A DNA stretch of 64,000 nt from AP-15 sp963846635 (GCA_963846635.1 CAWJXM010000059.1:248001-312000); one strand, 5' to 3'; positions 36,148 to 45,274 are shown, numbered from the stretch's first letter. Notes: generated by a model not told the origin, from the letters alone. Made by a program: numbers and translations.

Positions 36148-37247
36148 ATGGCACAAGTGAACGAAATCGTGGTTTGGACGGAAGGCATCAAAGCGGAGCT
36201 GGCGAAGCGGCTGCCAACGCAGCGCAAGACGCAGCGGGATAAGCTGGCGGTTCTGGTGGCGACCATGCTGCATGTGCGCAGTGCCAATCTGGTGGAGCTG
36301 GCGGCTGGGCTGCCTCGGGAATCCGATCGCTGGGACATGGGATATCAATGGATTTCCCGGTTTCTGGCCAACGATTTGGTGTGCTGCGACACGGTCATGG
36401 AACCATTTGCCCGCGAGATCCTGGCGCGGCTGGCCGAGACCGGGGAACCCATCCCGCTGATCCTCGACCAGACCACGGCCTCCGATCGTCACCAGATCCT
36501 GATGCTGAGCGTGCGCTGGGGCGAGCGCGCTCTGCCGCTGGCCTGGCGGGTCGAGGAAACCGAGGGCACCATCGGCTTCGCCACGCAAAAAGAGTTGCTC
36601 GCGGTCGTCGCCGGCTGGCTGCCCGCCGATCTGGTGGTGGTCCTGCTCGCTGATCGCTTCTACGGAACCCCTGATATGATCCGGTGGTGTCACGATCGCG
36701 GGTGGGACTATCGCCTGCGGCTCAAGAGCAACCTCCTCGCCCGCTGCGGCACGACAACAACCACGACCGGCGACCTCGCTCTGTCCGGCGGCCACTATTT
36801 CGAAGCTGTTGCCCTGACCGGCAAGCGGGTCACGACCGACATCGGCATCATTCGCGATCCCGGACATGCCGAGCCCTGGATCATCGCCATGTCGGCCAAG
36901 CCGGGATATCTGGCCACCTTGGGCTATGCCGCGCGCTGGGGCATCGAGCCCATGTTCTCCGACTTCAAATCGCGTGGGTTCGGCCTCGAACAGACCCATA
37001 TCCAATATCCCGATCGCCTCGCCCGCTTGATCCTGGTCATGTCGCTTGCCCTCTATTGGGCGGTCTCGACCGGCATGTGGGATCAAGCCAACCACCCAAT
37101 TCCCGCCGAAAAAAACGACCGGACCGTCAGCCTGCCAAGCTCGCCCGCGGAAAGCTCTCCTGGTTCACGCGGGGCCTCCGGCGCACCATCAAACTCCTCC
37201 TCAAATGCCTCCCGCTCCCCAAGCTCTGGGGGTGCCTGCTAAACTGA
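36148..37247 (+). CDS. IS4-family transposase (DDE), reading frame changes at an A7 run
   Basis: A transposase of about 365 residues. The DDE residues appear in LILDQTTASDRHQILML and VVLLADRFYGTPDMIRW, and the IS4 YREK signature (Y-x2-R-x3-E-x6-K) is exact in YAARWGIEPMFSDFKSRGF. In frame zero the C-terminus after AEKNDR becomes low-complexity, while the -1 frame from the A7 run at 37109-37115 gives KLARGKLSWFTRGLRRTIK, the normal IS4-type tail, ending at 37247. One A is missing, or -1 slippage is used. Terminal inverted repeats were not located. The element adjoins an AT-rich stretch on its right. Confidence 0.85.
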
Positions 37248-37652
37248 TAGATGCTTAGTTCCGGCACGATGTTCGGATAGATCAGCGACATCGGATACTC
37301 CCTCGATCAATTTCGCTGTGTTGCTCCGATCGCCTGCTTCAGCGGCGATGCTCGGGCCATTGCTCGCCGGATCCGTCTCGAACCAGGTGCTGAGCGCGAG
37401 GCTCAATGCGCCTGATCTCGATCAGCATCCGCTCTCCCCGAACCATCGAGCATTCCTGATAGCTCGTCGGCCCGGGATCGATCGGCCGTTTCAACCCAAC
37501 GAATGATTGATCTGACCTTAACAAAAATCGATGACAAGTCAATAAAAAATTGTCTATTTACTATCTTTTATTGAGTCAAACTGCACAGCTCAGTTGTATT
37601 ATCCTAAGAAATAGGTAAAATACATGACGATTATATGACGAATTATTGATAC
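37248..37652. other. Intergenic stretch becoming AT-rich
   Basis: About 400 bp right of the IS4 transposase. The first half is ordinary GC-rich sequence without a supported gene. From about 37510 composition drops sharply to AT-rich (runs such as AATAAAAAATTG), quite unlike the rest of the window. No credible open frame was seen. It may contain the right end of the IS, imported DNA, or the regulatory region of the downstream aldolase gene. Confidence 0.5.
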
Positions 37653-37680
37653 CTTTCAATTCGTACTGGCGAATTGAAAG
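37653..37680. promoter_or_regulatory. Perfect inverted repeat, candidate operator
   Basis: CTTTCAATTCG-TACTGG-CGAATTGAAAG is an 11-bp perfect palindrome with a 6-base centre inside the AT-rich block, about 260 bp before the bifunctional aldolase gene. No T tract follows, so a protein-binding operator (for example for a DeoR or LacI-type sugar regulator) is more likely than a terminator. The target gene is inferred from position only. Confidence 0.45.
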
Positions 37681-37940
37681 TTAAGATCGTTAAATCATCT
37701 TGTCAGCTTGGTTGCGGCAATCTGCCTTTGCCAAGCGGCTCACCGGATCTCGACAACCAAAAATTCTCGTGATCGTCGAATGCGATCACGAGAGGCCGCC
37801 ATTGCGTCTCCTGCGACCCGGGGTGGCGGCTTCGCGTGATCCGCTGAGCACGCTTAAACCGAGTTGGTTAAACAAGGCTGCGGACTTGTTTCTGCTGATA
37901 TCGACATGCATTGATGAGTAACTCTGGGGAGAGGATCATC

Positions 37941-40004
37941 ATGCAAAATCTGTGGTCCGATAAAGAGGCAGAGCAGCTGGTCGACCACTATGCGGGGCAT
38001 GGGATTGGCCGCGATCTCGCTCTGCGCGTCTACACCTCGCGGCTATTGGGCGGCGACCCAAGGCTGGTTCTGCACGGCGGCGGCAACACCTCGGTCAAAA
38101 CCGTTGTCAAAGACCTCCTCGACGAGGATGCGGAGGTGCTGTGCGTCAAAGGCAGCGGCTGGGATATGGCGGCGATCGAACCGGCCGGGCTACCCGCGGT
38201 GCGGCTCGCTCCGCTGCGCAAATTGCGGCAGCGCGAGACGCTCTCGGACGAGGAAATGGTGCGGGTTCAGCGCGCCCATCTGATCGATCCCGGCGCGCCG
38301 AACCCGTCGGTCGAGACCCTGTTGCACGCCTTTTTGCCGCATAAATTTGTCGACCATACCCATTCGACCGCGGTTCTGAGCCTTGCCGATCAGCCCGACG
38401 GCGCCGAGCGCTGCGCCGATCTTTACCAGGGTCGGCTCGGTCTCGTGCCGTACATCATGCCCGGGTTCCAGCTCGCCAAAAAAGCCGCCGAAATCTTTGA
38501 GGCCGATCCCGACGTCGAAGGTCTGGTGCTGCTTAAGCACGGCATCTTCACATTTGGCGAGAATGCGCGCAGCGCCTACGACCGCATGATCGACGCCGTT
38601 TCACAGGCCGAAGAGCAGCTGGCGCGGCGTCGTAATACGGTCGTGTTTCCCGCCGCCCGCCTGCCGCAAAACATCGCTACGGTTCCCGAGGTGGCGCCAA
38701 TCCTGCGCGGCGCCTGCGCCATCCCGTCACCGGTCGAGGCCGGGGCCTATAAGCACTTTATCCTCGAATTCCGCTCCAGCCCGGCGATCCTCGATTATGT
38801 GAGCGGCGCCGAACTGGCGCGTTACAGCCAAATGGGTGTCGTCACCCCCGACCACACCCTGCGCACCAAGAACTATCCGCTGGTTGTGCCGGCGCCGGAG
38901 GCGGGACGGCTCGCGGATTTCGCAGCAGCGGTACGCGCCGCAACCGATCGCTTTGTCGCCGATTATCATGCCTATTTTGCGCACCACAACGCACGCCAAG
39001 CCATCCCCAAACGCGAGCTCGACCCGATGCCACGGGTCATCCTGGTGCCCGGGCTCGGCCTCTTCGGGCTCGGCGGTAGCGCCCGTGACGCCCGCATTGC
39101 CGCCGACATTGCCGAGTCGACGATCGAGACCATCACCGACGCCGAAGCAATCGGCCGCTTCGAACCGGTCGGCGAGCACGAGATGTTCGACATCGAATAT
39201 TGGTCGCTCGAACAGGCAAAGCTCGGCCAGGCCGTCGACAAGCCGCTCGCCGGCCAGATCGCTGTGGTGACCGGCGGCGCCGGTACGATCGGCTTTGCCA
39301 CAGCTGCCGCGATGGCGCGCGCCGGGGCTGAGTTGGCCGTGCTCGACATCGACGGCGCCGCCGCAACCGCGGCGGCCAAAAAGCTCGGCGGGGCAGCGCT
39401 CGAGCTGGTCTGCGACGTGACCGATCCGAACTCGGTGCGCCCGGCTTTCGATCGGGTTGCTGCTTATTATGGTGGCATCGACATCGTCGTCTCGAATGCC
39501 GGGGCGGCCTGGCAAGGCCGGATCGGTGAGGTTGAGGACGCGGTGCTGCGCCGCAGCTTCGAGCTCAACTTTTTTGCTCATCAACACGTGGCGCAGAACG
39601 CGGTCCGCATCATGCTGACGCAGCGGACCGGCGGCGTTCTGTTGTTCAATGTCTCGAAGCAGGCGGTCAACCCCGGCCCCAATTTCGGTCCCTATGGTCT
39701 GCCAAAGGCAGCCACCCTTGCTTTGATGCGGCAATATGCGCTCGATTACGGGGCGGACGGCATCCGCGCCAACGCGGTCAACGCCGACCGCATCAAAAGC
39801 GGCCTGTTGACCCCGGAGATGATCGCCGCCCGTGCCAAAGCTCGTGGTGTCAGCGAGGCCGATTACATGGCGGGCAACCTGCTCGGCCGCGAAGTCACCG
39901 CCGAAGACGTGGCGCAAGCCTTTCTTGCTCACGCGCTCGCACTCAAGACCACCGCCGATGTCACCACCGTCGACGGCGGCAATATCGCCGCCGCCATGCG
40001 CTGA
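37941..40004 (+). CDS. Bifunctional sugar-phosphate aldolase/short-chain dehydrogenase (rhamnulose-1-phosphate aldolase type)
   Basis: 687 residues. The N-terminal class II aldolase domain (about residues 20-240) shows LVLHGGGNTSVK, GSGWDMAAIEPAGLPAV, zinc His in KFVDHTHSTAVLSLAD and LLKHGIFTFGE. The C-terminal SDR domain (about 430-680) shows AVVTGGAGTIGFATAAAMAR, DIVVSNAGAAW, LLFNVSKQAV (Ser), YGLPKAATLALM (YxxxK) and TTVDGGNIAAAM. This matches the fused enzymes of rhizobial L-rhamnose catabolism, which split rhamnulose-1-phosphate and oxidise lactaldehyde. The ATG at 37941 has GGAGAGGA upstream. No transporter or kinase of the pathway is in the window. Confidence 0.9.
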   Translation: MQNLWSDKEAEQLVDHYAGHGIGRDLALRVYTSRLLGGDPRLVLHGGGNTSVKTVVKDLLDEDAEVLCVKGSGWDMAAIEPAGLPAVRLAPLRKLRQRETLSDEEMVRVQRAHLIDPGAPNPSVETLLHAFLPHKFVDHTHSTAVLSLADQPDGAERCADLYQGRLGLVPYIMPGFQLAKKAAEIFEADPDVEGLVLLKHGIFTFGENARSAYDRMIDAVSQAEEQLARRRNTVVFPAARLPQNIATVPEVAPILRGACAIPSPVEAGAYKHFILEFRSSPAILDYVSGAELARYSQMGVVTPDHTLRTKNYPLVVPAPEAGRLADFAAAVRAATDRFVADYHAYFAHHNARQAIPKRELDPMPRVILVPGLGLFGLGGSARDARIAADIAESTIETITDAEAIGRFEPVGEHEMFDIEYWSLEQAKLGQAVDKPLAGQIAVVTGGAGTIGFATAAAMARAGAELAVLDIDGAAATAAAKKLGGAALELVCDVTDPNSVRPAFDRVAAYYGGIDIVVSNAGAAWQGRIGEVEDAVLRRSFELNFFAHQHVAQNAVRIMLTQRTGGVLLFNVSKQAVNPGPNFGPYGLPKAATLALMRQYALDYGADGIRANAVNADRIKSGLLTPEMIAARAKARGVSEADYMAGNLLGREVTAEDVAQAFLAHALALKTTADVTTVDGGNIAAAMR

Positions 40005-40150
40005 GCGATCAAGGGAGTAGATGATGCGCGACTTGATTGCGCTATTTGCCGATCGAATTTGAATCAAAACAGCGTCTGATTTGGCCGTTCCCGATTGATG
40101 CTCTACCCCTCGATCAAAATCGGTTTCGAAGGTCACGTATAATTTAATTC

Positions 40151-40214
40151 GTCATACCGGCGAAAGCCGGTATCCATGTCTGCCTTGGGTTTCGGCGTGG
40201 CGCCGGGACTACGG
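40151..40214. repeat. Left palindromic repeat of the GIY-YIG cassette
   Basis: Begins GTCATACCGGCGAAAGCCGG and contains two hairpins: ATACCGGC-GAAA-GCCGGTAT, then a CGGC/GCCGGG stem ending CGGGACTACGG. It is the family with CGAAAGC loops that is widespread in proteobacteria. The same sequence, in the same orientation, follows the nuclease gene at 40517. The GTG start of the nuclease lies 4 bases beyond its right end. Confidence 0.8.
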
Positions 40215-40217
40215 AAA

Positions 40218-40511
40218 GTGAAGCCAGTGTTCTACGTCTACTTGCTGACGAGCAAGCCCTACGGCACACTGTATGTCGGCGTGACTTCCAATCTCCTGAA
40301 ACGGGTCTCTGAGCACAAGACCAAAGCGGTGCCCGGATTTACCACTCGCTATAATATCGACCGCCTCGTTTGGTTCGAGCCGCATGATTGCGTCGAAACG
40401 GCCATCCGGCGTGAGAAGCAGATCAAGGAATGGCAGCGGGATTGGAAGCTCAGCTTGATCGAACGGGAAAACCCGCACTGGATCGACCTTTACACCAATC
40501 TGTCTCCGTAG
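40218..40511 (+). CDS. GIY-YIG domain endonuclease (COG2827-like)
   Basis: 97 residues, a single GIY-YIG nuclease domain. PVFYVYLLTSKPYGTLYVGV holds the Y-V-Y-L and Y-V-G motif pair, SNLLKRVSEHKTKAVPGFTT the conserved Arg/His region, and AIRREKQIKEWQRDWKLSLI the catalytic Glu helix. The GTG at 40218 follows GGAAA and marks the start of homology. The longer frame from 40176 would be inside the repeat. The gene fills the space between two direct palindromic repeats with only 3-5 bases to spare on each side, so it looks like the cargo of a small mobile cassette. Confidence 0.88.
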   Translation: MKPVFYVYLLTSKPYGTLYVGVTSNLLKRVSEHKTKAVPGFTTRYNIDRLVWFEPHDCVETAIRREKQIKEWQRDWKLSLIERENPHWIDLYTNLSP

Positions 40512-40516
40512 CTTCC

Positions 40517-40578
40517 TGATACCGGCGAAAGCCGGTATCGATGTCTGCCATGGGTCCCGGCCTGCGCCGGGACGACGG
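40517..40578. repeat. Right palindromic repeat of the GIY-YIG cassette
   Basis: A direct copy of the repeat at 40151 with the same two-hairpin design (ATACCGGC-GAAA-GCCGGTAT, then CCCGGC-CTG-CGCCGGG) and a few substitutions plus one base deleted. It starts 5 bases after the nuclease TAG stop. Because the copies are direct, the interval could have arisen by repeat-mediated insertion or recombination. Confidence 0.8.
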
Positions 40579-40652
40579 GAGGAAGACCGCTCTCTTGCGC
40601 AACCAACCCGGATCGGCTGTCGCTGAAAGGATACACCAAAGACTTCGATCTT

Positions 40653-41426
40653 TCAGCCGCTGCGGGTGGGGTAGCTGACCGCGAGGCCGGCGCGCGCGTC
40701 CTGCTGGATGCCGTATTGCGGGAATGGATAGCGCAGGCCGTTTTTAGAGAGCGCTTCCATGCCGCCGATCGCCTTGCCGAGATAATCGGGCGGCAATGCC
40801 ATCAGCATCTCGTCATCGAGCACACCGCCATAGCGACGCTCGGCAAAGCACGGGATCGACAGGCTCGGCTCGCGGGTTTTCAAGGCCCGCCCCCAAGAGT
40901 TGGCACAGGCGGATTCACCGACAACGCTCCAGTCAAAGCGCTTATACCCGGCCCATTGCAGCCCGTTGATGAAATAGATCATCGCCCCCGGCGTCGCATA
41001 GAACAGTGCTATGTCGGGCGGATCGAGCCGGCCCGCAGCGAGCGGCGCCACCGCCAGTGCTTCGTATCGACCATCCGGCACGCATTCCATCGCGGCCTGG
41101 TGCGCCTGCGCATCCTCGGGCGAGCTGTACCACACGCCAACCATGTGCTGCCCCGAGCGCCACGCTTCGTCCTTGGCGCCGCCGAGCCCGACCACAGCTC
41201 GGCATTGCGCGCCGACAAGATCCTCGGCGGTCAATCCAACCGTCCACCCGAGGCGGGCCGTCTGCGCCACGATCTGGTCCAAGGTGTGGATCGCTGTCGG
41301 CCGGCGGATACGCGGGATCGCCTCCATGTCTTCGCGCCGCTCGAACAATTTCATGCCAAACGGGATTGTGCGCAATTTCAACAGTCGCTCGAGATCGGCT
41401 GCAAGCTTGGTCCAGTCTTCGCTCAT
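40653..41426 (-). CDS. DUF169 family protein
   Basis: 257 residues, soluble. DLERLLKLRTIPFGMKLFER is the typical DUF169 opening, followed by LTAEDLVGAQCRAVVGLGGA with a conserved Cys and EPSLSIPCFAERRYGGV with a second Cys late in the protein. The conserved cysteines suggest metal or cofactor binding, but the family's function is unknown. The ATG at 41426 is preferred to the TTG at 41441, with GGGAAG upstream. It is transcribed divergently from the hpnR pair. Confidence 0.8.
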   Translation of the reverse strand: MSEDWTKLAADLERLLKLRTIPFGMKLFERREDMEAIPRIRRPTAIHTLDQIVAQTARLGWTVGLTAEDLVGAQCRAVVGLGGAKDEAWRSGQHMVGVWYSSPEDAQAHQAAMECVPDGRYEALAVAPLAAGRLDPPDIALFYATPGAMIYFINGLQWAGYKRFDWSVVGESACANSWGRALKTREPSLSIPCFAERRYGGVLDDEMLMALPPDYLGKAIGGMEALSKNGLRYPFPQYGIQQDARAGLAVSYPTRSG

Positions 41427-41635
41427 ATTCAGGCTTCCCAACGCAATGCGGCAGCGACGGGCGCCAATGGCGCAATCCGGCGGCGCGCTGCCGCGGCACG
41501 GGACTATTTATCACAATGGACGGAACCGCTAGGAATTCGGAGAGTTGGGGCTCTGGTGAGGCACGGCGGTAGCAACCGCCGATGCCTCCGAACGTTGTGC
41601 CACAGCTCGCACCGGCGAAAGAGAGGGGTGTTGTA

Positions 41636-43183
41636 ATGCGGGTATTCTGCGTCCATCCCGGGCCCCTGACCTATTCTCAGATCTTTCTGCGGCTCGAACC
41701 CATTGGTCTCGAACTGGTCGCCGCCGCGGCGCGGCAAGCCGGTCATGCCGTCCGTCTGATCGATCTGCAGGTCGAAGACCAGCGCGCCTATTTTCGCACG
41801 ATCGAACGCTGGCGGCCGGATGTCGTCGCGTTCGGCTGTAACTATCTCGCCAACGTCCCGGAAATCGTTGACCTCGCCAAGGCGACCAAGGCGCGCTTCC
41901 CAAACATCGTCATCTGCGTCGGCGGGCACAGCGCCTCGTTTACGGCTGATGCGATCATCGAGCACAGTGCCGGTGCCATCGATTGCGTGCTGAAGGGCGA
42001 GGGCGAGGCGTCGATCCCATTGCTGCTCGCTGCGATCGAGACCGGCAGCGCACTTACCGCCGTTCCCGGCGCGGTGACCGCTGCCGGTGTGGGCCCGCAG
42101 CCGACCTTTGTCCATTCACTCGACGAGGTCATGCCGGCCCGCGACCTGCTGCGTCATCGCAAGAAATACTTTCTCGGCATCCTCGATCCGTGCGCGTCGA
42201 TCGAGTTTTCCCGTGGCTGTCCCTGGGATTGCTCGTTCTGCAGCGCCTGGACTTTTTACGGCCGCAGCTATCGCCTGGTCAGCCCCGATCACGTTGTCGA
42301 GGATCTGCGGCGCATCCGCGAGCCCGGCATCTTCGTCGTCGACGATGTCGCCTTTGTCCACGAGAGCCACGCGATGCAACTCGGCGACGCGATCGCGCGC
42401 GCCGGTATCAAGAAACGCTACTATCTCGAAACTCGTGGCGACGTATTGTTGCGCAATAAGGAGGTCTTCCGTTTCTGGAAGAGCATCGGGCTCCAGTATC
42501 TGTTTCTCGGCCTCGAAGCGATCGACGAGGACGGGCTCAAGCGCTATCGCAAACGAACCTCGCTCGGCCGCAATTTCGAGGCATTGGAATTCGCCCGTTC
42601 GCTCGGGCTGATCGTCGCGATCAATCTGATCGCTGAACCCGATTGGGACCATGATCGGTTTCGCGTCGTGCGCGAATGGGGGCTTGAAGTTCCGGAAGTC
42701 GTCAATCTCAGCGTCAACACCCCCTATCCCGGCACCGAGAGCTGGCTGACCGAGGAACGTGCGCTGACAAGTCGCGATTATCGGCTCTATGACATCGCCC
42801 ATGCGGTGGTGCCGACGCGGCTCCCGCTTGCCGAATTCTACGAAGAGCTGGTCACGACGCAGCGGGCATTTTACCGCAAATTCGCCGGCTGGCGGGCGGC
42901 TTACACCGCGGCCAGCACCGTCGCCCGCCAATTGCTGCGCGGCCACCCCAACTTTCTGAAGAGCCTCTATCTGTTGGACAAGCTCTACCGCCCGGAATTG
43001 CTGCTCGCCGACCACAACATGCCGGTCACATATGAGATTCCGCTGCCCACGACAGGAGCCGGAATCCGCGAGTCGCGGCCGGCGGAGTTTTACATCCACC
43101 CGCCGCGCGGCCGCAAAGGCCGGGCAATCGATGCAGCGACCGAAAGCTTTGTCGAAGCGACCCGGGTTGGAAGCGCGCCCTGA
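41636..43183 (+). CDS. hpnR: HpnR-type B12-binding radical SAM protein, hopanoid C-3 methylase-like, copy 1
   Basis: 515 residues. The N-terminal cobalamin-binding domain (1-150) includes RVFCVHPGPLTYSQIFLRLE, RPDVVAFGCNYLANVPEIVD and VICVGGHSASFTADAI. The radical SAM barrel (about 180-400) has the 4Fe-4S motif FSRGCPWDCSFCSAWTFYGR (C-x3-C-x2-C), then FVVDDVAFV, YYLETRGDVLLRNKEVF and VNLSVNTPYPGTESW. This architecture matches HpnR, which methylates hopanoids at C-3 on membrane lipids. The ATG at 41636 follows GAGAGGGG. A second, diverged copy begins 85 bp downstream. No other hpn gene is visible. Confidence 0.87.
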   Translation: MRVFCVHPGPLTYSQIFLRLEPIGLELVAAAARQAGHAVRLIDLQVEDQRAYFRTIERWRPDVVAFGCNYLANVPEIVDLAKATKARFPNIVICVGGHSASFTADAIIEHSAGAIDCVLKGEGEASIPLLLAAIETGSALTAVPGAVTAAGVGPQPTFVHSLDEVMPARDLLRHRKKYFLGILDPCASIEFSRGCPWDCSFCSAWTFYGRSYRLVSPDHVVEDLRRIREPGIFVVDDVAFVHESHAMQLGDAIARAGIKKRYYLETRGDVLLRNKEVFRFWKSIGLQYLFLGLEAIDEDGLKRYRKRTSLGRNFEALEFARSLGLIVAINLIAEPDWDHDRFRVVREWGLEVPEVVNLSVNTPYPGTESWLTEERALTSRDYRLYDIAHAVVPTRLPLAEFYEELVTTQRAFYRKFAGWRAAYTAASTVARQLLRGHPNFLKSLYLLDKLYRPELLLADHNMPVTYEIPLPTTGAGIRESRPAEFYIHPPRGRKGRAIDAATESFVEATRVGSAP

Positions 43184-43268
43184 GCAGGTTAGCCGCATCG
43201 CGTCTCTTGCTTCCGCCCCACGGCGCGGCTCTATGATGCGTCGCAGCGACGCGTGGAGGTAAATTTCG

Positions 43269-44813
43269 ATGCGGTTTCTCGGGGTCCATCCGGGCCCTCT
43301 GATGTACACGAAGATCTTTCTGCGGCTCGAGCCGCTCGGTCTCGAACTGGTGGCCGAGGCGGTGCGCCGTGCCGGGCACAGGGTCGAGCTGATCGATCTG
43401 CAGGTCGAAGACCACCGCGCTTATTTCCGAATGCTCGACCGCTGGCGCCCGGATGTGGTTGCCTTTTCCTGCAATTACCTCGCGAACGTCCCCGAGATCA
43501 TCGATTTGGCAAAGGCAACAAAGGAGCGGTTCCCGGGAGTTTTTATCTGCGTTGGCGGCCACAGCGCCTCGTTCACGGCGAGCGCGATCATCGCGCACGG
43601 GGCGGGGGCGATCGACTGCGTCCTCAAAGGCGAAGGGGAAGCGGCAATGTCGTCGCTGCTGGCGGTGATCGAATTGGGTGGCGACCCGCTCACGGTTCCC
43701 GGGACCGTTACCGCCGCCGGCGAAGGGCCATCCCCGGCATTTGTCCATTCGCTCGACGAGTTGAGGCCGGCGCGCGATTTGCTGCGTCATCGTCGTAAAT
43801 ATTTCATCGGCACGCTCGATCCTTGTGCCTCGATCGAATTCTCGCGCGGCTGCCCGTGGGACTGCTCGTTTTGCAGCGCCTGGACGTTTTATGGCCGCAG
43901 TTACCGCCTCGTCAGTACCGAGCGCGTCATCGAGGATCTGCGTTCGATCCGCGAGCCGGGTATTTTTATCGTCGACGACGTCGCCTTTATCCACGAGCGC
44001 CACGGCATCGAAATCGGCGAGGCGATCGCGCGCGCCGGCATCAAGAAGCGATATTATCTCGAAACCCGCGGCGACGTGCTGTTGCGCAACAAGGAGGCGT
44101 TTCGCCTGTGGGCGCGGCTCGGATTGCTGACGATGTTTCTCGGCCTCGAAGCGATCGACGAGGAGGGTCTCAAGAAATACCGCAAGCGCGTGTCAGTAGA
44201 GCGCAATTTCGAGGCGGTCGAATTCGCCCGCTCGCTTGGCGTCAACGTCGCGGTCAATTTGATCGCCGACCCCGATTGGGACCACGAGCGCTTTCGCATC
44301 GTGCGCGAGTGGTGCCTGGAGATGCCCGACGTCATCAACATCAGCGTCAACACGCCCTATCCCGGCACCGAAAGCTGGGTCACCGAGAGCCGCCGATTGG
44401 CGACCCGCGATTATCGGCTGTTCGACATACAGCACGCGGTGTTGCCGACGCGGTTGCCGCTCGCGGAGTTTTACCGGGAATTGGTGACGACCCAGCGGGC
44501 GATCTTAAAAAAGCACCTCGATTGGCACCAGCTGGTCGATGCCGGGAGCATCGTCGCCCGGCTGTTGCTGCATGGCCAGACCAATTTCGTCAAAAGTCTG
44601 TTCCAACTGAACAAGGTCTATCGTCCGAAATTGCTGCTTGCCGACCACACGGCACCGGTTGCTTATCAAATTCCGTCCCCACCGCCCGCGCCCGAGGCCC
44701 GCGTGAACCCCGCTTCTCTCTACATTCACCCGGCGCGCGGCCGTCGCGGACGGGCGATCGATGCCGCCACCGAAGAATTCGTCGATGCCACCCGTATGGG
44801 GAACAGCGCATAG
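43269..44813 (+). CDS. hpnR: HpnR-type B12-binding radical SAM protein, hopanoid C-3 methylase-like, copy 2
   Basis: 514 residues, collinear with copy 1 throughout. RFLGVHPGPLMYTKIFLRLE and FICVGGHSASFTASAI form the cobalamin domain. FSRGCPWDCSFCSAWTFYGR (cluster), FIVDDVAFIHERHGIEIGE, TMFLGLEAIDEEGLKKYRKR and DYRLFDIQHAVLPTRLPLAE form the barrel and C-terminus. The N-terminal LMYTKIFLRLEPLGLE and the IQHAVLPT segment are closer to canonical HpnR than the equivalents in copy 1, so copy 2 may retain the classical role. The start has a GGAGG site 9 bases before the ATG. The shared strand and short gap suggest one operon from a tandem duplication. Confidence 0.88.
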   Translation: MRFLGVHPGPLMYTKIFLRLEPLGLELVAEAVRRAGHRVELIDLQVEDHRAYFRMLDRWRPDVVAFSCNYLANVPEIIDLAKATKERFPGVFICVGGHSASFTASAIIAHGAGAIDCVLKGEGEAAMSSLLAVIELGGDPLTVPGTVTAAGEGPSPAFVHSLDELRPARDLLRHRRKYFIGTLDPCASIEFSRGCPWDCSFCSAWTFYGRSYRLVSTERVIEDLRSIREPGIFIVDDVAFIHERHGIEIGEAIARAGIKKRYYLETRGDVLLRNKEAFRLWARLGLLTMFLGLEAIDEEGLKKYRKRVSVERNFEAVEFARSLGVNVAVNLIADPDWDHERFRIVREWCLEMPDVINISVNTPYPGTESWVTESRRLATRDYRLFDIQHAVLPTRLPLAEFYRELVTTQRAILKKHLDWHQLVDAGSIVARLLLHGQTNFVKSLFQLNKVYRPKLLLADHTAPVAYQIPSPPPAPEARVNPASLYIHPARGRRGRAIDAATEEFVDATRMGNSA

Positions 44814-44861
44814 CGCGACGCCTGGTCTCTAGGATGTGCGGACTCCTCCGCGCCGGGTCGA

Positions 44862-44903
44862 CTCCCTCGCCCCGCTTGCGGGGAGAGGGTTGGGGTGAGG
44901 GGC
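44862..44903. repeat. Left inverted repeat of the DUF559 cassette
   Basis: 42 bases starting CTCCCTCGCCCCGCTTGCGG and ending GGTGAGGGGC, with an internal CCCCGC-TT-GCGGGG hairpin. The inverted partner at 45274-45315 is identical at 41 of 42 positions. The first GTG that opens the nuclease frame (44895) lies inside this repeat. The sequence is of the common CCCTCTCCCGC...GCGGGAGAGGG class. Confidence 0.85.
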
Positions 44904-45274
44904 AAGCCGCGGGACAGAAAGATTGTCGCGTTGCGGGGCAAGGACCAAAAGCGCGCTGAGCATGCGCGATCGTTGCGGCGTGCCTCCACGAAGGCGGAAC
45001 TGGCGTTGTGGACACACATTCGCGGCCGGCAACTCGGCGGCTTCAAATTCGTCCGCCAGGAGCCATCGGTCGGTATTATGTCGACTTTGTTTGTCGCGAC
45101 CGGCATTTAATTATCGAGGTCGACGGCGGCCAATATTCGGAAAGTACCCAAGACAGGCAGCGTGACAGCGAGCTATGTGCCCTCGGTTATCGCGTGGTCC
45201 GCATCTGGAATAACGATATCATCGATAATCTCGATGGGGTTCTCCAAATGCTCCTGTCCGAACTCGAAAAATAG
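44895..45274 (+). pseudogene. DUF559 (Vsr-like) predicted endonuclease, frameshifted
   Basis: A COG2852-type nuclease of about 126 residues, read in two frames. Part one (44895 on) is ARSLRRASTKAELALWTHIR then GRQLGGFKFVRQEP. Part two (to 45274) is IGRYYVDFVCRDRHLIIEVD, GYRVVRIWNNDIIDNLDGVL. The PD-(D/E)xK-like catalytic residues (D in YYVDF, E-x-D in IIEVDGG) are present. The join at about 45061-45066 (CAG GAG CC-ATC) lacks one base of the Pro codon. The stop codon TAG ends on the first base of the right inverted repeat, so gene and repeats form one 454-bp unit. Confidence 0.82.

Noticed and set aside
36064..37095. 343-codon minus-strand frame opposite the IS4 transposase
   Set aside because: The plus frame carries the exact YREK signature and DDE motifs; the minus frame has no domain.
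40151..40578. CRISPR array
   Set aside because: Only two repeat copies are present, about 300 bp apart with a coding gene between them. There is no regular spacing and no cas gene.
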